Assembly (NCBI RefSeq): GCF_001522545.3
Contig: NC_031768.1
Span: forward strand, 80,199,769-80,263,768
Direction of reading: 5' to 3'
Length of the DNA: 64,000 nucleotides
From: Parus major
Taxonomy: Eukaryota; Chordata; Aves; Passeriformes; Paridae
The translations under genes and the position numbers were made by a program. Of the stretch, positions 37,540 to 50,420 are shown piece by piece (position 1 is the stretch's first letter; each line of letters opens with the position of its first letter). The notes below the pieces were generated by a model. The model searched no databases, was not told the DNA's origin, and saw only the letters and a program-made list of their open reading frames with translations.

Positions 37540-37905
37540 GAATTATGCCTAGATGTTCAGGAGGAAACCAGTCGCTGAAAACCTGAAATTGACATCACCG
37601 TATTTTGATGCACAGCAGAAAAACACTTCCAAGGCAGAACTGGCAAACGACCAGCATTTGCTACCTGCTAATTAACACTTTAAACACAGCATTGCAGGTG
37701 GCTGAAACAGAACAATGCAAACCTGGAGTGTACTGGCACGCCGAATCCTGCTCCGCTGGGAGCGATCTTGCTCCCTCCCTCCTCGCTGCAGAATGCATTC
37801 CAGAACCGCCTGCAGTCTTCTGCACTTGTCTGCCTCTTCATTGCCTTGACAGCCAGTATTATAGTTATTTAGATGTTGTGTAACTGTATTACTTAATGTT
37901 TGCAC
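37540..37905. promoter_or_regulatory. candidate regulatory or exon block with CpG
   Basis: Within AT-rich, CpG-poor DNA this stretch carries a cluster of CpG (GCACGCCGAATCC, CTCCGCTGGGAGCGATC, CTCGCTGC, ACCGCC between 37736 and 37812) next to AT-rich words such as CTAATTAACAC at 37666-37676. Overlapping open frames of 92 codons (plus) and 77 codons (minus) show no family. It could be an enhancer, an alternative promoter or a non-coding exon; I cannot tell which. Confidence 0.25.
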
Positions 37906-38097
37906 AGCACTTTGAATATGTGAATTGCTATCCAGCTATTCAGTGTTATTATTTCCATTAGGATGAACCATAAAAGCATATTGAAAAAGACGATGCTTAA
38001 GTTGAATAACCTCCTTTAAAAAGGAATAGCAAATCCATCAGGTCTTGTCAAGATGTTCCACTACCTAAATATTTGAAATTATGTCTGCATTTGCAGT

Positions 38098-38115
38098 ACA
38101 CACACACACATACAC
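38098..38115. repeat. short (AC)n microsatellite
   Basis: Six AC units then ATACAC. Confidence 0.85.
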
Positions 38116-41100
38116 GGACATGCATATTATTTTATTTCAAAGATTGGTATACTGGTTTAACTAGTCCTTCCGTTTATTGTTATCAAAGAGAAAATATAAA
38201 ACCCCACACTATTAATATAATAAAAATTTGATTAAGTTAAAATTTCATAGGATGTCTTAATGACAGTATTGAGAAAACTAACCTTGAAAATCAAAATTAA
38301 CGACATTCTTTTATGTTGCTCTGTCTCAACTTTGCATCCTGTACAGGTCAGACTAGATTTATTGATTAAAGAAATAAGGCAGAAAGGTTGTACAAATGTA
38401 ATTATACTACTAACATTTTAAAGACATAAATTTTAATGTGTATACTGGGAGCAAAGTAAAATACTTTTCTAATTCCAGGATAACTGTTAAGAAGAGTCAT
38501 GTCTCAGTTTAAAACTAAGCATATGATGAATTGTATCAGTATGACTAAAACAGTATGGACTACTACTTTTTTATATAGTATGAAGTCATATAGCTTGACT
38601 TGCTATATCAAGAATCCTGTGGGTTTGAAAAGCTGCACAGTCAATCAACTGAAAAAAATAACAAAACACCACAAAAAAAAACTGTTTTCTGACCATATGG
38701 TCACAGATAATTGATAATTCAAATCCTCCCAGAGATTTATCTCAGAGAGAAACACTAGCTAGAATAGTTTCCTAACTCAAAAGTAGTTAAGATGGAATTA
38801 ATTGCAAAGGTACTCCAAAGAAGACTAGTAATAGTTGTGGTGGATATAGAAGCACCTATGTTTGCACAGAGGGCTTTTTTACAATGCATGGAAAAAAAGA
38901 ACAAACTTGCTTATTAGAAGCCAGTCCATTTCTTGCAGCTATAGCTTTTCATTTAATGAGTTATCCCTCTCTTTACAATGCATGCCTCATTTAAAAAGAT
39001 TGATAGATTAACATTACTGAAGTAATAGCTTCAAAGAACATGTCACATCTGATGACAAGGTATGTTTTCTTTAAAGATGAAATCAAATTAAACATTTAGT
39101 TTTTAACACACAATCTAAGGGTCTCTGCTCAAATTTGTTGGTTTAGAGGAAGTCTGGAAGTACCCATTCTTACAAATTGTCAGGCAAGCTGGAGGCTGTG
39201 AAAAAGAAAAAAAAAAAAGATGGGTTTTATTAGTGTTTAGTCCAAATTTTTGGACTATAGGCCTAGAGAATTAATCAGTGTTTGAGAAAAAAGATTAATC
39301 TGAGACTCGTGTTGATATCCCCATCTTTCTGAGCCAGTCACTAGGGTCTCTGTTACAGCCAATAAAGGAAAATGGGCACTTTTAAAGATAATTGATTCCT
39401 ATGTAGATTGTAAAATGAAACAGACAGACCTCCATATGGGGAGGATGCAATGAACAGTAAAATTAGGAGACAAATAGATTCCACATTGGTTCCAATACTG
39501 TGATTGGTAATTAATTGTCATGTGTGTCTGGAAGAGAAAACAAAATGTCTTGAACATTTCTCTGTTGTCTCCCTCTCACCACCTCAGTTAATAGAACAGT
39601 CTCAGAAAAGGAAAAGCAGGGATCTCAAATCCCTACATGAGGCTGCAGATTTATTCAGGAGATAGAAGCTGCAGTTTAACATCCCATCTCTGTTTTTCCC
39701 AGCTGTCCTTGCTCAGCTACTTGGCACTTCCCTAGGCCAAGAACCCTTGGGAAACTGCCCTGACTAAGGGAAGACATCCAGGAGAACAGAACGGCTTCTC
39801 CTCCTCTTTCTTCATTTTGATGGAAGTAGGGGAAAAAATCCCCTAAAGGTCAAAATAAAAATAGTTTTTAAAAAAACCCAAACAAACCAAAAAACTCTCT
39901 GTAATGAGCAGAATCTTCAGATTTTCTCCTCCAAGCCTTGCCTCTGAATCTTCCCTTTATCAGATCAGTGAGATGGTTGATACATAAACACCATTGCTGC
40001 CTCTGTCCTAGCATCCTTTCAGCTTCCATTTGGACCTTCTCTGCAGATTCCACTCCTGTTGTCTCTCTGTTTGTTAGAGCTGTTCATTAAACACATCCAG
40101 AAGGAAAGAGAGTGAATCAGGCCTGTGTTACTATAAGGTTGTTTCCAGCCACCCTCTTCACTCAGCTCGTTCCCTCTGCTTCCTGGACCTCACCATGTGT
40201 GTCTTCCCTAATCGCTCTGTTGGCCTTTGGGCATGGGCTGGCTCTCACAAGTAATATCCATATTGCTAAACACATGGGCAGAGTGGGGAAAACTCAAACA
40301 CTGGACCTGTAAACATCAGCATCACTTATTATTTATTCATGGTTCTTACATTCCTTTTGGTAGCAGTGTAGATGTCAGCACAGTGTCCATGAAATCCTTG
40401 GTATGACAGTATAGATTGCTTCATAATCTCTGCCTGAACAAATATTCAATGATGCTTCCCTGTGCAGGGAGCTCTGAAGAGCTCATCCTTCTTGCAGAGC
40501 CTTACACTTTCACTTCTAAGTGAAACCCTTGGCTGCCTTGCACATCTGCCAGAAGAGCTCTGCACAACACAAAGTACATTGTGGCTTCTCCCATAGCTGA
40601 AGGCCACATCTCAGTCAGTTAAGGAAGAGCCTGTATGTTCTTCCAGATGTTTTTCATACACAATTTCAGTATGGGCTGAGCTAACCTCTGTCTTTTTTCT
40701 TAGACTAAATATTCTGAAACAGCAATAAGCTGTTGAAATTCAAGTCATATCTTCCATCAAAGATATGACTTCACTGTGCTCAGAAACACTGTCTAGGGAC
40801 AGCCAAAAAGGAGAATTGCTTTGCCGATCTTCTGGCACCTCCAGGAAGACTAATGAATCCATCATGGGAAGGTCAGAAAAGGCAGCACCACATCACTTCC
40901 AAGTCACTGCCACAGGAGCACAGGAATTATTTGAATCTCAAAACTTCTCCTCAGCTTTTCAATCTAGCAAGCAGTTGCCTTTGGCAGAAACCATGGAAGA
41001 GAGGTTTATGGCTGATATAATTTAGCTATCTGGAAGGATGGAGCAAAGCAAGTGGAGGGAGAGGGAGAGATGGAGGGAAAAGCTGTAGTACATATAAAGC

Positions 41101-41544
41101 CTCAGACTTTATTTCCTCCACACCCGTGATGGGAGGAAGTTAGAAGGAACAACCTTGTTGCAGAGAGAGTTCCTCTGAGAGCAGATAATCAGAGAAAGCT
41201 GTCATTTATCAAGTCACTCTGGCTGTCACTGTTCTGCTATTAACTCTGACTCAGTTCCAGCATTTCTGCATCGAATGGTATTAACACCAGCCTTGTGGAA
41301 ATTATTGTTTCTTTGTTATATCAAAAAGTTATCAGATACATGTTATTCCTTTTATCTAAATAGTTTCTGCTATTTGGTTTAGAAGCAAACAGGAAATCAA
41401 GGAAGCAGAGAAAAACAGCTCTGAAGGCACAGAACTGAAAACGCAAATGTTTATCGTAGAGAGATGCTGATGTGGGGTGGGCAGGGATGAAGTGTCGTTT
41501 ATAAAGGAGTGGTGAAGCTGGTGGTGAAGCTGAAGATGCCCATT

Positions 41545-41613
41545 GCAGAGGGGTTGGACTAGATGACCTTAAAAGGTTCCTTCCAACCCAAGCCATGCAA
41601 GTATTCTGTGATC
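41545..41613 (+). mobile_element. CR1 LINE 3' end, about 70 bases
   Basis: GGGGTTGGACTAGATGACCT followed by TTCCTTCCAACCCAAGCCAT and ending in TATTCTGTGATCA. This is the last part of the CR1 3' untranslated region. Sequence to the left is not recognisable as CR1, so the copy is very short, as most CR1 insertions are. Confidence 0.92.
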
Positions 41614-44600
41614 AGTCAGGTGTTTCTGAGGTGGCCCTGAGGTAGCACATTCTGCAACGCCCTTTTCACTTTTAAGGCTAAACAAAGGAATGATGTCCAA
41701 TTATCCCTTTCTACAAACTGTCACTAAGGAGAGTTGTACATCTGCTTTCAGAGTAGAGAAATATTGTCCACAGCAATATCCAATGTTTTGGGGCTCAGTA
41801 AAGTAAAATACATTTTGCACTAGGTAACAGTAGGATTAGAATAGATATATCCATTTCTTCTCAGCATGCCTCTGTGAGTTGAAACATAAAACAGATTCTG
41901 CATAGATTTCTAATCTGGAATGTATATTAAAACTGTTTAGATGTCATCAGTAACTAATATAAATTGTAAGTCAATGATTGGCATAGAGAGCTTTAAAATC
42001 TCTAATCTTCCAGCAATTAGCCTACAGACAAATTTTGTAGTGAGGAATCAGCCAGGCATTATTCCAATTACTGATAAGTTTAAGGCTCAAAAAAACACGA
42101 TGAAGGGATTTCTAGTGAGGCAGAGTCAAAGTTCAGCATGTTGAATGACAGCTGTAAAAGCTATTTTTTACACCGGCTCTGCAGAGGAAAGTACTAGACC
42201 AGTACAGTGCCCAAATTTGGAAGATATGTATCAGCCAACCTCCTATCTTTGTATATTGCTTTGTATACAGCAATATATTGCTGCTCAAAACACCTCACTG
42301 AGGTTACTCTTCTTCACTTATTTCCTGTTCTTATTCCCCCACCTTTGTACCCCTACTTCAACCCTGTCTATGAGATACAAGAACCAGAGATTTTCAAATT
42401 CCAAAGTGCATCAGAAAGCTGTAATTGTGCAGCAATGCCTAGGACTTCTGCCAGTGCAAAACAAATCAGATTCTGTTTGAATGGCTGCTGGAGGAGAAAT
42501 ACAGTCCTTTATCACATAGAAATGCACTAAGCTCTCTGCTGGCAGCCCACTGGTTTACATTGTATGTTGCATTATTAATCTTGTCTTCTGAAAACACTCA
42601 GAAAGCAGCAAGAGTGAATTCTACAGCATCTAAAGGAGTTTTACAGACAAGCAATTGACCTGTTATTAGTGTAAATGGCATGGAACTTCACATCCCACCA
42701 AACATGTGGTTGTCAGTAGGTCTTAGCAGGAGGGCAGCTGCAGTCTCTTTCTTTGGAGCTGGCACACCATGTCCTCTCTGGGAGCCCAGAGTACTCCTTT
42801 TCCCTTGAAAGAAATAATTTCACTTCTGTCAGATAGTTATGATGAGAAAATAATTAGGAATATTGTGGGTGTTCCACCACATATTTGGTTTTTGGAAGCT
42901 ACTTCCGAATAGAGGGAAAAAACATGGCTTAACATAGAATTCATAAAGGAAGTTTACATAACCTTCCCACTGATATAACAGTTCATTCTATCTATTTTCA
43001 GGCTTAAGAGAAATACTTCTGTTCCTCATCATTCATGTCTCTCTATAATTTGTCAGTGGGAATGTGACTGTGTCACTCACTCAAAGGCAGCACTATCCCA
43101 AGGAATATTTTGCAAACGTTACATCAAAGGAAAAAGAAGTACCTGACAAACCCCATCCTTAGAAAGGTCACTCGCTGTGTAGAAGCAGAGACAGCTTCCA
43201 ATGCAATCAGTTGTCTAAGGACTTTTCCAGAAATAAGTTTCACAGAGCCCTGACAATATTTGGTGCTGTACAGCTGAGACCTAAGATGTGGCCTTTGTCT
43301 AAAAACATTAAGGAACTTCGAGATAAAAGTTGTGTTCAACACTAAATCCTTCATAGTTCCAGACAGTCTTGAGCTCTATGGTATATTTTTCACATTTCAT
43401 TTTGAATGTATTTAATTTATTTTATGGTTGCTACTTAATATATGTGTGTATACACACACATATATATATGCATATATATATATATATAAGTATATATATA
43501 TATATATGATATGTGTTGGCACTTACTACTTGCTGAGAATCCTTCTTCAGCATGATTTGTAGCATGAAAGGACAGAGAGTAGATTATTATGAATACTGGA
43601 AACAGAATTAAAAATAAAATGGAAAGAAAGGGGTGGAAAATAAGATTTTTGGCCTAAATATGCTGTGTCCTTTTCTTTAAAGGCTATTAAAGAAGTTCAC
43701 AAGATGGATGGTTTATATTTCAGACAGTAATACTTTTTACAGCTTCTCCAAAACACACCTCTACCCCAAAGTGTACCTTTTCTCCCTCTGTTATCCTAAT
43801 ATGAAACAAAATTGATTTTGACTGCATGAGTAGAAGAGGACTGTAGTGAAAAATTCCAGTGACAGTAAAATAGTAACCTTTAAGTTCCTCGACATATTAG
43901 TGGTCACTTTCATTTTCTCACAGATTTGAATTGGTCTCTTTGCTATTACTTGTGCTAAAAGAGCTTCATGGTCATTTTTCAAGGCAAAAAATAGGTTCAT
44001 GAGTACTGTAAGTCCATAATCCAAACATTAATGGAAACATTAAAAAAGATTTCTGAAACAGCCAAGTGCATGTTCAAGGAGCTAGGAGATTAAGATCATA
44101 ATCCAGGGTGCAGATGGTTCTTAATTCTGATAAAGCTGTCATTTCCATGTTCTTTTCTCCTCTGGTGATCTCAGAGCATTTTTGAGGGGGGAGTGCCATC
44201 CTCCTCTCCACCTTTCATACATCTGGCTACAGTTTAGGGCAGTTTTGCAGAAAGCCCATCTGCCTGTTTCTTAGTAAAAACATATTTCCTTGTCCTTTCA
44301 TGATCATTTAAGAGTGGTGAGCAACACTCCCTATATCTTATCCCTGCCTACGTTTCCTGTTACAACACAAGTATCCAGAAAGAGAAAACTCTTGTTGTAG
44401 TTAAACTGCATGCAGCAGTAGACTGGAACTAGCTCTACTAGAGAGATACTCAAGTGAAATTCCTTATTCCTGCCTCAAATTGCTCCTTTGTCCAAAACTA
44501 ATTTGCATAAAACTGGAAAAGAATCTGGGGAGAGACTTCATAAACATTATGATTAAAAACCTTTATTTTCACTGCTGGTGTATTCAAAACCTTTCAATAA

Positions 44601-45588
44601 TATTTGGTTTACACATTTGATAAGAACTTTAATGGAAGGACCTTTCATATAATGAATTTGAGTAAGAAAGAGAGAAATGAGGCATTTACCTGTTATTGTT
44701 TGTAAAACTCACAGTACCAGGGCTGTTTCAAAAGTTGAACTTTAGTCAATGACTTTGTCAACTTCATTGTCTTTCAGCATTATTCATCTATTCTCAATTA
44801 ATTTTAGAGTAATAGGAATTTTGGAAAGCAAAGATTGTAGTGAATATTTGATGAAGTAATGGTATGTCAACAATCTAAGCATGGCTTGGTTATAGAAATG
44901 AAATTTGGGCAGGGAATTAAATTATTAAAGCAGAAAATGTCTAATTAAATGGAAACCATGCATTAAACTTCACTTATTCTTTATACAATAATTATTTTTC
45001 AAGTCATATTTAAGTAGTATTATACAGCAACATATAATTAAAAATCTAATACAACCTTCAAATTATAAAAGGCATCCCATTTTTAAGGAATAGCAGCCCA
45101 CTTTTAACAGGAAAAAACAGCTATGTGAGTGATTTCCATTAGCTGAAACAAATCTTTTCACTTTCAAAATTTATTTGATGTTTTCTGTTCAGCATACAGA
45201 ACACAGAACTAATTTCAAGGAAAAAGTAAAAACAATAAGAAAATGCATTCACAAGTGTATGAAGTATTTACACATCTTCTAGATAGTAGAGGAAATGCTC
45301 TCAGCTCCTGAATGTTTCATAAGCACTAGCATGCATAGTCTGTAAAGTTTATATCCAAAAGCTCATCATCTGCTTATTATTTACTGAATGTCACTCTCCC
45401 AGTTAACACATTTCAATAATTCAGTCTCAAATCAGAAACAATTGCACATGATTTGCATTTACAAAACTTCATGAATAGAAGAAAGTCAATCTGCAGACAG
45501 CTCATGGACTGATGGTAGTCCTTGGCAGCCCCTAATTCCAGGGAAAGGGATGACAGATGGGTCACCTTATTTTCCAGCAGAAGATCAT
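41614..45588. other. unique non-coding DNA
   Basis: No gene recognised. Overlapping plus-strand frames of 111 and 107 codons at 42145-42530 have no domain that I recognise. The right part (44470-45480) is very AT-rich. Confidence 0.6.
43438..43516. repeat. compound TA/CA microsatellite
   Basis: TATGTGTGTATACACACACA, then (TA)n with a GC interruption (ATGCAT) and a second (TA)n after AAG. The left half is a short palindrome (GTGTGTATACACAC), so the array can extrude a cruciform. Confidence 0.93.
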
Positions 45589-45845
45589 TGAATCACAGAA
45601 TTGTAGGATCATAGAAGCCTGGAATGGTTTGGGTTGGAAGGGACCTTAAAGATCATCTCATTCCAACACCTCTGCCAAGGGAAGGGATACCCTTCACCAG
45701 ACCAGGTTGCTCAGAGCCCCATCCAGCCTGCCCAGCCAGGCATGGGGCATCCAAAACTTCCCTGGGCAACCTGTGCCAGTGCCTCACCACCCTCTGATGC
45801 ATTCCTCATGATATACATTGCACCCTCCTATATTTAGGCTCCTTT
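45589..45845 (-). mobile_element. CR1 LINE 3' fragment, minus strand
   Basis: Two tail-like units (GAATCACAGAATT, GGATCATAGAAG) then GGTTTGGGTTGGAAGGGACC and CAGGTTGCTCAGAGCCCCAT, the standard reversed CR1 3' region. It is among the best preserved copies in the window. It contains the 67-codon frame at 45634-45837, which is a reading of the repeat. Confidence 0.93.
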
Positions 45846-47703
45846 ATCCTGATGCCCAGCTTTGTCCTCAAATGAGACAAACAATTCAAATGTCATATCA
45901 GCAGTACTTGCGTCACTGTAATATCTCAGGGCAAATGGTGGTGTGGCTGATTAAACAAAGGACAAAGACAGGTTTCCTGTCTCATCCTCACAACTGAGTA
46001 TATGATCACTGAAAAAAAAACCAGGGATAGTTTATTTGGTTAGGAATATTTTATCCACAGAGAATGAACTTTTGTTCACATTCTATAAGTGATTTCAGGT
46101 GTAAAAAGATACTTGAAAAAAATGAAAATTATTTGTTTCTTCATCTTTATATGAAGAAATGTGATGTTTTAAATTTAAAACCCTGTCTAAAAATTCTATT
46201 TTTGTTTTTATATGTGGCTTTATTCCCAAGTGGAAAACTTGATTGCTTGAATATCAAAGTGAAAAATCTGTTAGAATTACATACTTTTAGTCTACTTACA
46301 ATCACCACTTAACCACCACACAAGCCACAACAACTAGCTAAAGATGGGAGACATAGGTAGTCAGCAATTGCAGCTTCAAACTTAAGCAGCTTTAAACTTA
46401 GCAGTTTAAATTTTGCCAAGCTATTTTCAAGCACGCACACGAGTGACTGAAAAGATCTTGAGACCTCTGAGTGGGTCATGAAGATGTCCTATCCAAACCT
46501 GACATGTCTGAGAGAGAGTTCAGAAGAATTTGCTTGAAAATTTAATGCTTGCTGCAAAATGCTCTTATATTTTAAAGTTCAATTAATGTCTCCCTGGTTG
46601 TTTGGTAATTTCATGCATCATCCTAAATAGCCAGACAATATTATATTCTTGTAAAAACTACCTGGAACTTGTCCCATAGCAAACACAGAAACAAAAACTG
46701 ATAGCAAATTCTTCTGAGAACACCTGTAAAATCAGGAACATGAATAACTAAACATTAGAATAGCACAATTATTTTAAAAATTGTTCTAGCTGGCTAGCAT
46801 AATTACCCATGTCACCCCAAACCAATTTTTCCAGCGGACTTTGCATCTCCAGATCAGCACTAAAGTGCTGAGTATAGCTAACACATTTGGGGCATCAGGG
46901 AATTTAAAGACTGAGAGAAGCTGTTGAAGAGAGAAAGTAATGGTGGTTAATACCAAATGAGATCAAAAGAAACCCATCAGTATGAAATGGGCTGTGTAGA
47001 ATATCTCCCAGTATGGCAATTTCATTAATGAGCATGCAGTTTCATGAAGCCAAGTTGTTACAGACACTGGACTGTGATACTAATTGCACCCTATGAAATA
47101 TAAACAACTCATAAATGTAGAAAAGCTGCTCTGAATCCTGCAGTCAACTAACACGTAGATGTAGATTCAGTAGGAAGGTAATGGTGTGAATTTCCTTGCT
47201 CCCCAGGTTCTGACACAGGAGAGTTAACATGCATGGATCATCTAGAAAAGGAGGTAGACCTTTGTTAATGTGGGGAAGAGTTCTTCAGCTCTGGAGCAGA
47301 AAGCCAGGGCAATCATGCATGATTAAGGACATCTTGTGAGGGTAAAAGGACCTGGACACAGGAAATTCAGACCTAGGATTCAGCAAGATACAGGTAGGAA
47401 CTGCCATTCTCTCTCTGTGAGCTATAAGAGACTTTCTGACTCTCACACCTCAGTACATGGCACAATCAACATCCGTAAAACAAACCAAATCTATCCAAAA
47501 CTTCCGTGAGTGTAACACATTTCCAGCAGCACATGGGTGGAAGGCTGCATGGCCCCAGCATAGCCAGACTCAGAGCTCTTCTGAAAGCAATTAGGTAAAC
47601 CCTTAGACCCTTCTTTAGTGATGCTTTAAAGTTCCAATGGACGTCCGCTCTTCCCCTTAGAGACTTTCCTGTGACTTCAGAGATTTATAGGATAGGGTAG
47701 CTG
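45846..47703. other. unique non-coding DNA
   Basis: No gene or repeat recognised. The 82-codon frame at 46064-46312 has no recognisable motif. Confidence 0.6.
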
Positions 47704-47938
47704 TTTTAAACTAAAAGAGGGTCAATTTAGATTAGATATGAGCAGGAGGTCTTTTATAATGAGGCCAACACATTGCCCAGGGAATGCTGGATGTCCCATT
47801 CCTGGAAACCTTCAAGTTCAAGTTGGACTGGGTCTTGAGTAACCTGTTCTAGTTGAAGATGTCTCTGCTTCTGGCAGGGGAGTTGAACTACATGGTCTTT
47901 AAAGGTCCCTTCCAATCCAAACTATTGCACGATTCTAC
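47704..47938 (+). mobile_element. CR1 LINE 3' fragment, plus strand
   Basis: TTAAACTAAAAGAGGGTCAA at the left, GGATGTCCCATTCCTGGAAA in the middle, GGTCCCTTCCAATCCAAACT and a terminal ACGATTCTAC. This order is that of the CR1 C-terminal coding part and 3' untranslated region on the plus strand. Confidence 0.92.
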
Positions 47939-50039
47939 ATTGCTGCAGATCTGTTTCCAGCTGTTTGAGCTCAACAAGTACACAACAATATCACCAGAAG
48001 AACTAAAGGATACTCAGGACAAGGAGTCAAGACAGAGGTAATTGGGCAGAAAGTAACACAAGGATTTCTCTAGAATTACTCTGTCACAGTTCATTCTGAC
48101 CTAAGGCCACAATTTTCTCCCTTTCTTGTCATTATATTAGTTTTGCTGGAGCAAATTTCTTCCTTGCCCATTGGAATAATTGGCAAAGTATTTATATATT
48201 CTATTAGTAGACTCCATCTCCATTCACTTCTCCATTTTTGAAAGGAATATATCACCTGTTTTCTCTTTGCATTGCAACAAAAATGATGTAGGAAAATGCA
48301 AAGGGTAAAGAAGAATCTTCCCTGGATAAATGTCCAGATTGTATCCTTAATATGACAGATGCCATGAATGTAATTGATGGTTCTAAAAGTTATCCCTACT
48401 TTTCAGTATTGTCTTGCTGTTGCCAAGGAGTCTTTCTGTAAATACTTGATTTTGGAAAAATATAGTGACAAAACACTTTCTAGGTTTCCGTGACTGCTGT
48501 AGGGTTTAATTTATTTTGATTTATTGTGTGTTTACATCTGCTTTCAGTCTTTGTGTCCCCTCCTTGGAGAATCCACCTAGCCTATGTGATTTCCAAAAAA
48601 CTGATTGAGAATTTCATGCTACAGTCTTCCTTTAAGGAAAAAAAAAAAAAGCAGGGGGGAGGGGCATTTGATTTTTACATTCTTCCCCCTGAAAGATTTG
48701 TGAAGTACAGGATATAACTGCAGCAGATGTGAATAAGAAACAGAGCTCCCAAGTCATCCATGATACACAGTTATTTCACTCGTATAAGAGGAGCTTTTCC
48801 TTTCATTGCCCCATCATAGTTTGTTCCAGCTCTTGGCTAGTATTTCCAGTAAACCTCATAGACCCATATGAACCATAGAAGGAAAGACACATAGTTTTAG
48901 CCTCCATTCAGCAAAACACAGAGTGCCTTTCCTGCTAACAAAATTAAAACATATGATTCAATTCCTTTGAACTTTCTCAGTTATCTTCTCACTTCATATC
49001 TTCCTTTGCATATTTGTTATTTGACATCCTTTTAGTCGCAGATCTAATTCCAACTGCATGGCTAAAACCCTGGGTGTGTCTTTTTAATCATCCTTAGTTA
49101 TGAATCAGCTGAAAAGATTCACACAACGGGTGAACCACACAAAACTTACACCTGCAAAATCGCATGTTTATTGCAGATTTCCTCATGAACTGGTCAAGTG
49201 CATGAGTACAAATCCTTGCTAGCAGATGTTGCCCCTGACAGCCATGCAGTTTGAAAGCTGCTTGAGATTTCCTAAGAGCATTTTCTTCAGGGAAAAAATA
49301 AAAAGCAGAAGTAAAGCGAAGTCTGTTGTCTTCCTCTCCAGTCTGCTTTCAAAGGCAAAGATACTAAACTATTCTTGCACTGAAGCATAGTAACAATGAG
49401 GCTTCTTCCATCTGGCCTTAGCTGATTCAGACATACCTTTCAGTCTTCTGGCTTTTCACCCCAGTTCATGATATGAGGAGAAGAAGTTAAGCATGTTTTT
49501 CCTGTCTTTCCTATCTGATCCCATCTGATTTTCATATCCATTCTTTCCTATCTGATTTTTGTCTGAATTGTAACAATGGATAGCGATCTGCATAGGCTTT
49601 AGAATGGCTGGATAAATCCTTTCTCCCGTGAAGAGAACCAGTCTTTGTCCTTTCTATGCATTTTTACAGTGACTTTTGGGGACATATAATTCAGAGGGAA
49701 TCAATCCACAATTTTACAAAGTTTAACAGGCATTCCAAGATTTTTGCTATTTGAAACAAAAGCTCATTTGAAGGGCAAAATATGATAATTGCAGTGATTT
49801 CTGGTTTTCCTCTTTACTACTTCTGTGTTTCTTCCTTTACTGCCGTGTCTCCTCCATTTCCTATGTCCCTCTGTTTAAATATGAAGTTAAATAGCTTCCA
49901 GATGCAATTTTACTGCTCCCTTACCCACATAATGAAAACTAAAAGACACTGTAGGATCCCCGTTGAGGCACCACTGTCAGTAAGTTTGGCAAATAACTGC
50001 TATAAAGTTTTTCTATTGCTCTGCTGATTTAAAAAGTAA

Positions 50040-50420
50040 GTCACGGAGAACCAAATGACATGCAATAATGGTTTAACAGTAACAGATTCACTTTGGGGGT
50101 GTCATGATATGTCTTGAGAGCTTTTGTTTAAAATATGCATAAAAACACACAGGATACAGTTTGGCAAGTGAAACCTGTCATAGGCCATAAAGTGCAATTA
50201 TTCTGCTGCTTAATCCAGTTACATTTGTGAGCTAAACAACGCTGCTGAGAAAAATCACACCATGTTTATTCCTAAATCAAAATACTTATACAACTTTACC
50301 TTGATTTTCTTTAGCATTTTGAAAAGGCCAGTTTTCACCTTTTTGGTTTATAAAAACAAGGAAATAAAAAACCTCTCAGATTTTGCATTTTATATTGAAG
50401 CAAATTTGATGCTTCTGTCA
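50040..50420. promoter_or_regulatory. candidate conserved regulatory block
   Basis: Contains GGCCATAAAGTGCAATTATT at 50184-50203, CTTAATCCAG at 50209-50218 (an OTX-like TAATCC), ATATGCATAAA near 50134-50144 and no repeat sequence. The concentration of homeodomain-type words suggests an enhancer, but this is only inferred from texture. Confidence 0.22.

Larger units (their letters stand above)
34373..41544. other. long unique non-coding stretch
   Basis: Seven kilobases without a recognised gene. It holds a (TA)n array, a short (AC)n run, a run of 12 A at 39207-39218, a CTCF-like word and a CpG-bearing patch, each listed separately. Open frames up to 92 codons show no family resemblance. Confidence 0.6.
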
